Of a stretch of 6,569 bases of DNA, positions 1 to 5,489 are shown in pieces (the first letter of the stretch is position 1; every line of letters starts with the position of its first letter). The translations under genes and the position numbers were made by a program. The notes beneath the pieces were generated by a model. It was not told the origin of the DNA. It worked only from the letters and a program-made list of their open reading frames with translations, and searched no databases. Source of the stretch: JACJXF01 sp964349045 (GTDB lineage Bacteria; Bacteroidota; Bacteroidia; Bacteroidales; GCA-2748055); NCBI GenBank assembly GCA_964349045.1, contig CAYGFI010000218.1:1-6569 (forward strand), written 5' to 3'.

Positions 1-800
1 TAACATTTAATGTTTATCAATGCAATAAGTGTGGTCTTCAATTTTGCCCCGATGCCAGCTTCGATAAAAGCTTTAACTCAAATCTAAACGAAGAAAGCAG
101 AGAGAAAGCATTAAAAGGGATTCGGAAAAAAAATTTCAGGAGGATAGTGATTTCAATTATAAAACATGGTAAAAACAATCCCAAAGGTCTCGAGGTGGGT
201 TGTGGTTATGGCTGGTTCCTGGAAACCTGTAAAGAAAACTCTATAAATTGCGAAGGCATTGAACCTGAAACAAGATTTAATGACCAATACATTAGTCAGG
301 GATTTAAAGTAAAAAACGGTTTCTACCCAATTGGACTTTCATCTGATTCAGCATATGATTTTATCGTCTTTAATGATGTCCTTGAGCATATTCCGGATGT
401 TGATGCAATAATTAAAGCAAATTATTCTTTGCTGAACGCTGATGGCTTGCTGATCCTGAATTTGCCAATTCAGCAGGGAATCATTTATTTCTTCGCAAAA
501 ATTGCTTATCGTGTAGGAATTAAGTCATTATTGAACCGAATGTGGCAATTCAACTTTCACAGCCCTCACCTCTATTATTTTAATAAAAAAAGCCTGTTAC
601 AAATTGTGACTACAAATAATTTTGAACTGATAGAATCTTTCAAGTTAAAAACAATCAACTTTTCAGAAATATCCGATCGAATCAGGCAAGATAACCATTA
701 CGGTATATTCAGATTCATCTTAAGCTATTTCGGGATTTTGTTCTTATATCCCTTTTTCCAATTCTTCCCTGATACCTATTGTTTTGTGTTTAAGAAATAA
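1..800 (+). CDS. Class I SAM-dependent methyltransferase with N-terminal zinc-ribbon remnant (5' partial)
   Basis: This protein probably transfers a methyl group from S-adenosylmethionine, perhaps to a sugar or lipid of the cell surface; the substrate cannot be read from the sequence. The frame is open from position 3 to the TAA at 798-800, about 265 residues, and continues off the left edge. Near the edge lies a CNKCG motif (Cys codons at 21-23 and 30-32), typical of the second half of a zinc ribbon seen at the N-terminus of such methyltransferases; the first Cys pair would lie outside the window. The SAM-binding motif I, EVGCGYG, is at 192-212 and the post-motif NDVLEHIPD at 372-398, as in Methyltransf_11/23 domains. 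The C-terminus is aromatic and hydrophobic. A GTG at 147 follows AGGAGG (138-143) by only 3 nt and would remove the zinc ribbon, so I reject it as the start. The gene looks more AT-rich than its neighbours, in keeping with a surface-glycan cluster, but this is inference. Confidence 0.85.
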   Translation, partial: TFNVYQCNKCGLQFCPDASFDKSFNSNLNEESREKALKGIRKKNFRRIVISIIKHGKNNPKGLEVGCGYGWFLETCKENSINCEGIEPETRFNDQYISQGFKVKNGFYPIGLSSDSAYDFIVFNDVLEHIPDVDAIIKANYSLLNADGLLILNLPIQQGIIYFFAKIAYRVGIKSLLNRMWQFNFHSPHLYYFNKKSLLQIVTTNNFELIESFKLKTINFSEISDRIRQDNHYGIFRFILSYFGILFLYPFFQFFPDTYCFVFKK

Positions 801-803
801 ATC

Positions 804-836
804 GTTCTTCAAATCATTATAAATATGTTGAAGAAC
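804..836 (+). terminator. Hairpin after the methyltransferase gene, possible terminator
   Basis: A perfect 9-bp inverted repeat (GTTCTTCAA at 804-812, TTGAAGAAC at 828-836) starts 4 nt after the methyltransferase stop. Inside it, CAT (815-817) can pair with ATG (825-827) across a 2-nt bulge, leaving a 7-nt loop. No good U-run follows, so its role as an intrinsic terminator is inferred from position. Confidence 0.5.
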
Positions 837-900
837 AGTGTTTGAAAATGAAAGGAGCAGGAGGAATTTTAGAAAATATCCATAGTTTAAATTGCATCAC

Positions 901-922
901 ATCTGGTTCAGATAGTTTTTTT
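901..922 (+). terminator. Short hairpin followed by seven T, weak terminator candidate
   Basis: ATCTG (901-905) and CAGAT (909-913) form a 5-bp stem with a GTT loop, followed after AG by a run of seven T (916-922). The layout is that of a rho-independent terminator, but the stem is short and AT-containing. It may act as a back-up to the hairpin at 804-836, or it may be chance. Confidence 0.3.
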
Positions 923-974
923 AGGCGTTTATCAAAAATTAACTATTTATAAGGGTTTCGGGGGATATGATTCT

Positions 975-982
975 TAACTTTG
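975..982 (+). promoter_or_regulatory. Bacteroidota -7 promoter element upstream of the superoxide dismutase gene
   Basis: TAACTTTG matches the known Bacteroides -7 consensus TAnnTTTG exactly. Transcription would begin near 987-989, giving a leader of about 30 nt before the ATG at 1019. A clear TTTG -33 element at the expected distance is not visible; the nearest match is TTTC at 956-959, closer than usual. I see no obvious operator for an oxidative-stress regulator. Confidence 0.55.
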
Positions 983-1018
983 CTAAAGAAAAAGGTAAGT
1001 TAATAACCCGTCCATAAC

Positions 1019-1654
1019 ATGAGCTTTCAACTATCACCCCTGCCATTCCTAATGGATGCTCTGGAGCCGATGATATCAGCCCGAACACTTGAATTTCATT
1101 ACCTGAAGCATCACCAGACTTATGTGAATAACCTTAATAAACTTACAGAGGGGTCAGATTGGGCAAAGAAAAACCTGGAAGAGCTTATACGTCTTACTGA
1201 CGGTAGTATTTTTAATAATGCAGCCCAGGTCTGGAACCATAGTTTTTACTGGGATTCTTTGCATTCTCCAAAGAAATCAGATCCAAAGGGAAAGCTTTTG
1301 CAGGAGATACAAAAAAATTTCGGATCATTCGAAAGTTTTAAGGAACAGTTCTCGCAGGTTTCAATTACCATTTTCGGTTCCGGCTGGGCATGGCTGGTTA
1401 AGGGAAAAGAAGGTTCACTTAAAATTATGCAGGGGCCTAATGCATGGAATCCCATTCGGGAAAATTTGAAACCGCTTCTTACCTGCGATGTATGGGAACA
1501 TGCCTATTATCTCGATTATCAGAACCGACGTCCCGATTATATCAAAGCCTTCTGGGAGCTTGTTAACTGGGAAAAGGTAGGGGAACGCTTTAATAATCTT
1601 TTTTTAACTTTCTCATGCAGCTCTTTTGTAGATAACAAGCCACATGCTGCATAA
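1019..1654 (+). CDS. sodB: Superoxide dismutase, Fe-type (Fe/Mn family), with an aberrant C-terminal tail
   Basis: This enzyme disproportionates superoxide to oxygen and hydrogen peroxide in the cytoplasm. The whole Fe/Mn-SOD fold is present: an N-terminal helical hairpin with HYLKHHQTYV (metal ligand His27, gateway Tyr35), the second-ligand helix NNAAQVWNHSFYW (His74), and the C-terminal DVWEHAYYLDY motif (Asp157, His161). Gln70 in the N-terminal half and Ala142 rather than Gln in the C-terminal half point to the iron type; relatives in Bacteroides can also work with manganese. The start at 1019 gives the normal N-terminus (LSPLPFLMDALEP). The family usually ends about 191-195 residues in, just after VNWEKVGERF; here 211 residues are read, and the last 16 or so lie antisense to conserved rlmN codons. 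Dropping one T from 1599-1605 would put a TAA directly after residue 195. The true C-terminus is therefore doubtful, while the identity is firm. Confidence 0.95.
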   Translation: MSFQLSPLPFLMDALEPMISARTLEFHYLKHHQTYVNNLNKLTEGSDWAKKNLEELIRLTDGSIFNNAAQVWNHSFYWDSLHSPKKSDPKGKLLQEIQKNFGSFESFKEQFSQVSITIFGSGWAWLVKGKEGSLKIMQGPNAWNPIRENLKPLLTCDVWEHAYYLDYQNRRPDYIKAFWELVNWEKVGERFNNLFLTFSCSSFVDNKPHAA

Positions 1655-2631
1655 ATATCCTCGCCTCTGGACCTTCTTAGTGTTGCAGTGATTCCTTTTG
1701 CATTTAATTTATCCCTGAAAATCAGAATGTCATTTACTTCTGTGCTTTCAAGAGGGGTATCAGGTATAGGATGAAAACGTATCAGGTTAATTCTGCATTT
1801 TAAACCGTGTAACAGTCGGCCAAGCTGATTTATATGACGCGTTGTATCATTCAAACCTTTAAACATGATATATTCTATTGAAATCCTTCGCTGTTTGGCC
1901 CAGTCAAATTGCTTTACAAATTTTATTACATCCTCAATCGGGTAAATATTCTGTACCGGCATAAGCTGCTTTCTCTCATCATCGAATGGTGTATGAAGGC
2001 TTATAGCCAGATGACAGGTAGAGCGATTAATAAAACTTTCCAGCGCAGGGATGATACCAATGGTGGAGACAGTAATTCGTTTGGGACTCATACCATATCC
2101 CCATTCAGAAGTGAATATCTCCAGGCTTTTTAAAACCTCCTCAATGTTATCCAAAGGCTCACCCATTCCCATGTAAACGATATTCGTCAGTTTATCTCTT
2201 TCGGGAATAGATTTTACCTGGTTCAATATCTCCCCCGATGTGAGATTCCCCTGGAATCCCTGCTTACCGGTCATACAAAACAAACATCCCATTTTACAAC
2301 CGATCTGTGATGAAACACAAAGCGTGGCTCTGTTGGTCTCGGGGATGAAGGCTGCTTCTATAAACTTATTTTCTTTTGCCGGAAACAGGTACTTTTTAGT
2401 TCCATCCACCGATTCCTGAACTTTTGAAAAGGGAGTATAACCCAGGTCATAATTATCTTTGAGGATGATACGGTTTTTTAATGACAGGTTGCTCATTTCA
2501 TCTATATCACTGATATCCTTCTGATATAACCATTCTGAAATCTGGCGGGCTGAAAAAGAAGGGAGACCGAGGCGGGAGCAAATCTCTTTTATCTCAGAAA
2601 GTGTTTTTCCAAAAAGTTTTTCTTTTTCCAT
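1537..2631 (-). CDS. rlmN: Dual-specificity 23S rRNA A2503 / tRNA A37 C2-methyltransferase, radical SAM
   Basis: RlmN methylates C2 of adenosine 2503 in the peptidyl-transferase centre of 23S rRNA, and of A37 in some tRNAs, by a radical-SAM ping-pong mechanism. The 4Fe-4S motif CKMGCLFC supplies Cys112, Cys116 and Cys119; GMGEP at 155-159 is the SAM-binding strand. Both catalytic cysteines are in place: Cys105, seven residues before the cluster, and Cys330 in YAACGLLS. An N-terminal helical RNA-binding domain (about residues 1-85) precedes the barrel. The start ATG (2631-2629) directly follows the stop of the upstream reductase gene with no spacer, so the two are almost certainly cotranscribed. 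The protein is read as 364 residues, but the last 19 are antisense to the conserved end of the SOD gene; with one base fewer at 1599-1605 it would end after residue 346, near the usual length. The catalytic part is intact either way. Confidence 0.96.
   Translation of the reverse strand: MEKEKLFGKTLSEIKEICSRLGLPSFSARQISEWLYQKDISDIDEMSNLSLKNRIILKDNYDLGYTPFSKVQESVDGTKKYLFPAKENKFIEAAFIPETNRATLCVSSQIGCKMGCLFCMTGKQGFQGNLTSGEILNQVKSIPERDKLTNIVYMGMGEPLDNIEEVLKSLEIFTSEWGYGMSPKRITVSTIGIIPALESFINRSTCHLAISLHTPFDDERKQLMPVQNIYPIEDVIKFVKQFDWAKQRRISIEYIMFKGLNDTTRHINQLGRLLHGLKCRINLIRFHPIPDTPLESTEVNDILIFRDKLNAKGITATLRRSRGEDIYAACGLLSTKELHEKVKKRLLKRSPTFSQLTSSQKALI
1599..1605. other. Seven-T homopolymer, suspected single-base indel affecting both sod and rlmN
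   Basis: Deleting one T here makes the SOD frame read L-F-stop (TAA) after residue 193, giving 195 residues. It also makes the rlmN frame read K-K-D-Y-stop, giving 346 residues with the stop at 1590-1592. Both lengths match family norms and the convergent overlap falls from 118 nt to about 17 nt. The run sits where both proteins lose resemblance to their families. Confidence 0.6.
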
Positions 2632-3273
2632 CTAAAAATATATTTCTGCAGTTATATTCTCATAAGGAATTCCTTTATTGATCAGGATATCCCTTGTTTC
2701 CACAACCATTTCTGCACTGCCGCAAAGATAGTACTTCATTTCGGCAGGTAACCATTCTGTTTCCGTCAAATATTGGGTTAACCGGCCTGAATATAACCCT
2801 GGACCAGATTCTGCTGAACAACAACGAATATATTCTTTATTCATAAGAGGAATGATCTTATCCTGAAAGTAAAAATGTGGTTTAAACCGGCTTCCGTGAA
2901 TTAAGGTCTTTCCTTCCGACATTCCACTGAATATCATTGAAGCAAAAGGTGCGATTCCCGTCCCTGATGCAATCCAAAAAGCGCTTTTTTCATTACACAC
3001 AAAATTCCCGAAGGGAGGGGAGATTTGAATTTCATCACCACACTTGCATCCGGCAAGCTTTGGAGTCAGGTACCCGTCATCTTTGATAGTAAACAGAATT
3101 GTAATTTCTTTTTCATTCCTTCCACTAGCAATACTGTATAACCGTTCCGGCTGCACATTTCCGATGTTTATACCAATGACCTGTCCCGGGATAAAGCCGA
3201 AATCACGTGCAAAGCTCAATAGGTAACTGCCTTCTGCAATCTCAGCTAATTTCGTTATTCTAACACTCTTCAT
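2632..3273 (-). CDS. Ferredoxin/flavodoxin-NADP(+) reductase-like FAD oxidoreductase
   Basis: This small flavoprotein should move electrons between NAD(P)H and a ferredoxin, flavodoxin or similar carrier. It has the two-domain FNR layout. The N-terminal FAD barrel (about residues 1-95) carries RLYS at 44-47, the RxYS flavin-binding motif. The NAD(P)-binding domain (about 98-213) has SGTGIAPF at 103-110 and a late YYLCGS segment with the family's conserved Cys. It ends in AEIYF, with the terminal aromatic residue that stacks on the flavin in this family. At 213 residues it is short but complete, with no ferredoxin domain of its own. The ATG at 3273 follows an A-rich leader without a ribosome site. 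The TAG stop touches the rlmN start codon, which suggests one transcript and a possible role as electron supply for RlmN; that link is inference. The exact partner and NADH/NADPH preference cannot be read from sequence. Confidence 0.88.
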   Translation of the reverse strand: MKSVRITKLAEIAEGSYLLSFARDFGFIPGQVIGINIGNVQPERLYSIASGRNEKEITILFTIKDDGYLTPKLAGCKCGDEIQISPPFGNFVCNEKSAFWIASGTGIAPFASMIFSGMSEGKTLIHGSRFKPHFYFQDKIIPLMNKEYIRCCSAESGPGLYSGRLTQYLTETEWLPAEMKYYLCGSAEMVVETRDILINKGIPYENITAEIYF

Positions 3274-3368
3274 TTTTTGTTTATCATTATGGATTACGCA
3301 TCATGCTATTTGACAAAAATCTCAAACACCCCATTTTCAATATTTGTCTCCGTTTTTTTGGTACTTTC

Positions 3369-3440
3369 GAATTGCCGAATTGCCGAATTTTCAAATTGTC
3401 ACATTGTCACATTGTCACATTGTCACATTGTCAAATTGCC
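3369..3440. repeat. Nine-unit tandem 8-bp repeat between divergent genes
   Basis: Nine consecutive octamers fill exactly 72 bp: GAATTGCC twice, GAATTTTC, AAATTGTC, ACATTGTC four times, and AAATTGCC. The shared core is ATT in the middle and C at the end, written as RMATTNYC. The four identical central copies look recently expanded and the flanking copies look decayed. A period of 8 bp is not a multiple of 3, and it lies between two genes that point away from each other, so it is not coding. Function is unknown; copy number may vary by slippage and could change the spacing or shape of the divergent promoter region. Confidence 0.9.
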
Positions 3441-3470
3441 CCCAGTTTTAAAGCATGTTTTAAGCCGAAG

Positions 3471-3478
3471 TAAATTTA
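3471..3478 (+). promoter_or_regulatory. Weak -7-like element upstream of the saccharopine dehydrogenase-like gene
   Basis: TAAATTTA matches TAnnTTTG except at the last base. It lies about 30 nt before the ATG at 3507, a spacing close to that of the SOD promoter. A TTTT stretch at 3446-3449 lies roughly where the -33 element would be. The directly repeated TTTTAA..GC at 3446-3454 and 3458-3465 overlaps this zone. The call is tentative. Confidence 0.3.
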
Positions 3479-3506
3479 TGTAATTTAGGCAAATCAAAAA
3501 CAAGAA

Positions 3507-4709
3507 ATGAATTTAGCCATTCTCAGGGAGACCAGGAATCCTCCCGACCGCAGAGTTCCTTTTACCCCGCTGCAATGCAGGCAGTTGCTTGATCATTTTC
3601 CTGAGTTGAACATTTGTATACAACCCGATAAAAACAGATGCTTCTCTGATGAGGAATATTCACTTCAGGGAGTACGTGTTCAGGAAGATATCAGCAATTA
3701 TAATCTGTTAATGGGTGTAAAAGAAGTTAAAACCGACAGCCTGCTCCCGGGAAAAACCTACATGTTTTTCTCTCATACGGCAAAAAAACAAAAGCATAAT
3801 CTTGAACTTCTTCGTACTATCGTCAAAAAAAATATACAACTTATTGATTATGAATACATTACAGATTGCAAAAAACAGCGGATTGTAGCCTTTGGCCGTT
3901 GGGCAGGATTTGTTGGTGCATATAATGCATTAAGGGCCTATGGCATGAGATATGGAGCATTCACCCTCAAACCAGCGTGGCAGTGCAAAGACAGGGAAGA
4001 ACTCTTAAATCATCTTTCAGGCATAAAAATCAGGGATCAGAAAATTGTTATTACCGGGGGAGGCAGGGTGGCGGGTGGAGCAATGGAAATCCTTGATGTA
4101 GCCGGATTTAAAAAGATAAAACCTGAAGATTTTATTAGTCATAGCAGGATCAATTGTTATTCACAGTTAGATCCGAAGTTTTATGTCAGACGGCAGGATA
4201 ATGCAGAGTTTAACCTGGAGCATTTCTTCAGGTTTCCCCGGGAATATGAAAATTCCTTTCTGCCTTATACAAAAACGGCAGATATATTTATTGCCTGTCA
4301 TTTCTGGGATCCTCGCTCTCCGGTATTCATGACAACAAAGGATATTCAGGATCCGGAATTCAGGATCAGAATTATTGCGGATGTGTCATGCGATATTGAT
4401 GGTCCGATTCCTTCAACCCTCAGGACTTCCTCAATTGCTGATCCTTTTTATGGTTATGATATCAAAACCGGAAAAGAATCCGATCCTTTCGATCAGAAAA
4501 ATATTACAATAATGTCGGTTGATAACCTTCCCGGCGAACTTCCGCGTGATTCTTCAGAGGATTTCGGAAAAAAGCTCGCGTCCGAAGTGATTCCTGCTCT
4601 GTTGGGTATTTCAGATCCTTCCATCATTCAAAGAGCAACAATAACCCAAAACGGGAAACTAGGCTCTGATTTTATTTACCTGAATGATTTTCTGGAAGGG
4701 AGGGAGTAG
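3507..4709 (+). CDS. Saccharopine dehydrogenase (Lys1)-like NAD(P)-dependent oxidoreductase, AlaDH/PNT superfamily
   Basis: This protein belongs to the alanine dehydrogenase/transhydrogenase fold group and most resembles NAD-dependent, lysine-forming saccharopine dehydrogenase. The N-terminal domain opens with LRETRNPPDRRVPFTP, the family's substrate-site signature. The two catalytic residues known from yeast Lys1 have clear counterparts, Lys72 in GVKEV and His90 in FFSHTAKKQ, at nearly the same spacing. RIVAFGRWAGFVGA at 125-138 matches the Lys1 hinge segment. A Rossmann glycine motif GGGRVAGGA lies at 184-192, and ADVSCDIDGPIP near residue 300 is the late conserved block. Its length of 400 residues suits a single-function enzyme rather than the fused LOR/SDH type. 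Bacteroidota usually make lysine by the diaminopimelate route, so the true substrate (saccharopine, another opine-like imine, or lysine breakdown) is open. No lysine-pathway partner gene is adjacent. The ATG is preceded by an A-rich leader without a ribosome site. The gene ends 4 nt from the convergent rpe stop. Confidence 0.82.
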   Translation: MNLAILRETRNPPDRRVPFTPLQCRQLLDHFPELNICIQPDKNRCFSDEEYSLQGVRVQEDISNYNLLMGVKEVKTDSLLPGKTYMFFSHTAKKQKHNLELLRTIVKKNIQLIDYEYITDCKKQRIVAFGRWAGFVGAYNALRAYGMRYGAFTLKPAWQCKDREELLNHLSGIKIRDQKIVITGGGRVAGGAMEILDVAGFKKIKPEDFISHSRINCYSQLDPKFYVRRQDNAEFNLEHFFRFPREYENSFLPYTKTADIFIACHFWDPRSPVFMTTKDIQDPEFRIRIIADVSCDIDGPIPSTLRTSSIADPFYGYDIKTGKESDPFDQKNITIMSVDNLPGELPRDSSEDFGKKLASEVIPALLGISDPSIIQRATITQNGKLGSDFIYLNDFLEGRE

Positions 4710-4713
4710 AATT

Positions 4714-5373
4714 TTACCCCAGGTTCTTCATTTCTTTCAGATCCTCAATCATCTCAATGGGATCTGGTGAAGAAAAGATAGTATTTCCCACAACGAAAGC
4801 ATCAACACCTGCATCTACCAGAGGTCTGAGATTAGATTTGCTGATTCCTCCATCTACTTGTATCAGGGTGTAGGAGCCGCTTTCAATAATCATATGCTTG
4901 AGTTTCCGAATTTTTTCGTAAGAATAATCGATGAATTTTTGTCCCCCGAAACCCGGATTAACAGTCATTATAAGAACCAATGTAAGTTTAGGCAGAATAA
5001 ATTCGAGTCCTTCCAGGGAAGTATGCGGATTAAGAGCCACACCTGGTTTCATGCCCAGATTCGTTATTTCTGAGATGGTCCGGTCGAGATGAGTGCATGC
5101 CTCGAGGTGCACCGTCAGACGATCAACTCCGGCATCTTTAAACTCCTTCAGATAACGGTCAGCATTAACGATCATCAGGTGGGCATCGAGAGGTTTTTTC
5201 GCGAGGGATTTAATCTGTCGTATAATCGAAAACCCAAAAGAAATATTGGGTACATAAACTCCGTCCATAATATCCAGATGAATCCAATCGGCTTTACTCC
5301 GGTTGAGCATAGTGATTTCATCTTCTAACCTGAGAAAATTAGCTGTAAGTATGGAAGGTGCGATTATTGGCAT
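4714..5373 (-). CDS. rpe: Ribulose-phosphate 3-epimerase
   Basis: Rpe interconverts ribulose 5-phosphate and xylulose 5-phosphate in the non-oxidative pentose phosphate pathway, in the cytoplasm. It is a TIM barrel with every signature in place. Numbered from the ATG at 5373: APSILTANF at 5-13 (Ser7), HLDIMDG at 32-38 (metal ligand His32, catalytic Asp34), DAHLM at 63-67 (His65), MTVNPGFGGQKF at 136-147 for phosphate binding, and VDGGI at 173-177 (catalytic Asp174). The frame can be extended to a TTG at 5391 for 225 residues, but that TTG is the last three bases of a TAnnTTTG promoter element, and family members begin at MxxIAPS. I therefore choose the ATG at 5373, giving 219 residues. It lies downstream of rpoD in the same direction, with a terminator and its own promoter between them. 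It converges on the upstream oxidoreductase gene. Confidence 0.95.
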   Translation of the reverse strand: MPIIAPSILTANFLRLEDEITMLNRSKADWIHLDIMDGVYVPNISFGFSIIRQIKSLAKKPLDAHLMIVNADRYLKEFKDAGVDRLTVHLEACTHLDRTISEITNLGMKPGVALNPHTSLEGLEFILPKLTLVLIMTVNPGFGGQKFIDYSYEKIRKLKHMIIESGSYTLIQVDGGISKSNLRPLVDAGVDAFVVGNTIFSSPDPIEMIEDLKEMKNLG

Positions 5374-5388
5374 TTTTCTGTTTTTTCT

Positions 5389-5396
5389 CAAAGATA
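5389..5396 (-). promoter_or_regulatory. Bacteroidota -7 promoter element for rpe
   Basis: On the minus strand this reads TATCTTTG, an exact match to TAnnTTTG. A T-rich stretch (minus strand of 5416-5419, TTTT) lies 19 bp upstream at the usual -33 distance, though TTTG itself is absent. Transcription would start near 5382-5384, leaving a leader of only about 10 nt before the ATG at 5373. A TTG start at 5391 would lie inside the promoter. Confidence 0.6.
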
Positions 5397-5414
5397 AAAA
5401 AAGGACAGGACATG

Positions 5415-5465
5415 TAAAATAATTAAGCGCAAAGGTGCAATTTAAAATTTGCTTTTCCTCTGCGC
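5415..5465 (-). terminator. Rho-independent terminator after rpoD
   Basis: On the minus strand, about 25 nt after the rpoD stop, GCGCAGAGG (5465-5457) pairs with CCTTTGCGC (5435-5427) over 9 bp with a single G-U pair. Inside, GCAA (5452-5449) can pair with TTGC (5440-5437), extending the stem. The stem is followed by a U-rich tail, UUAAUUAUUUUA (5426-5415). This would separate rpoD transcripts from rpe, whose -7 element lies about 20 bp further on. Confidence 0.65.
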
Positions 5466-5489
5466 CATCGCGTCTCAGGGCTTCATATT

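Noticed and set aside
1591..1596. Tandem TAATAA one frame away from the SOD frame, as the lost native stop
   Set aside because: Using it needs an inserted base upstream of 1591 and does nothing for rlmN. A one-T deletion at 1599-1605 repairs both genes and is the simpler explanation.
1909..2133. Plus-strand frame inside rlmN
   Set aside because: It is antisense to conserved RlmN barrel codons and resembles nothing known.
3308..3313. TTGACA, a sigma-70 style -35 box
   Set aside because: Bacteroidota primary sigma factors do not use this element and no matching -10 is placed correctly.
3314..3321. GATTTTTG on the minus strand as the -7 element of the reductase-rlmN operon
   Set aside because: It misses the leading T of TAnnTTTG and has no TTTG at the -33 distance; too weak to annotate, though position (about 40 nt before the start) would fit.
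3277..3483. Plus-strand frame of 68 codons spanning the octamer array
   Set aside because: Its apparent protein repeat is just the translation of the 8-bp tandem array; it has no recognisable domain and lies between divergent promoters.
5457..5475. CTCTGCGCC..CGCG string as a dispersed intergenic repeat of the 'CTCTGCGTC' type
   Set aside because: The CTCTGCGC part is better explained as one arm of the rpoD terminator stem; only one degenerate copy is present.
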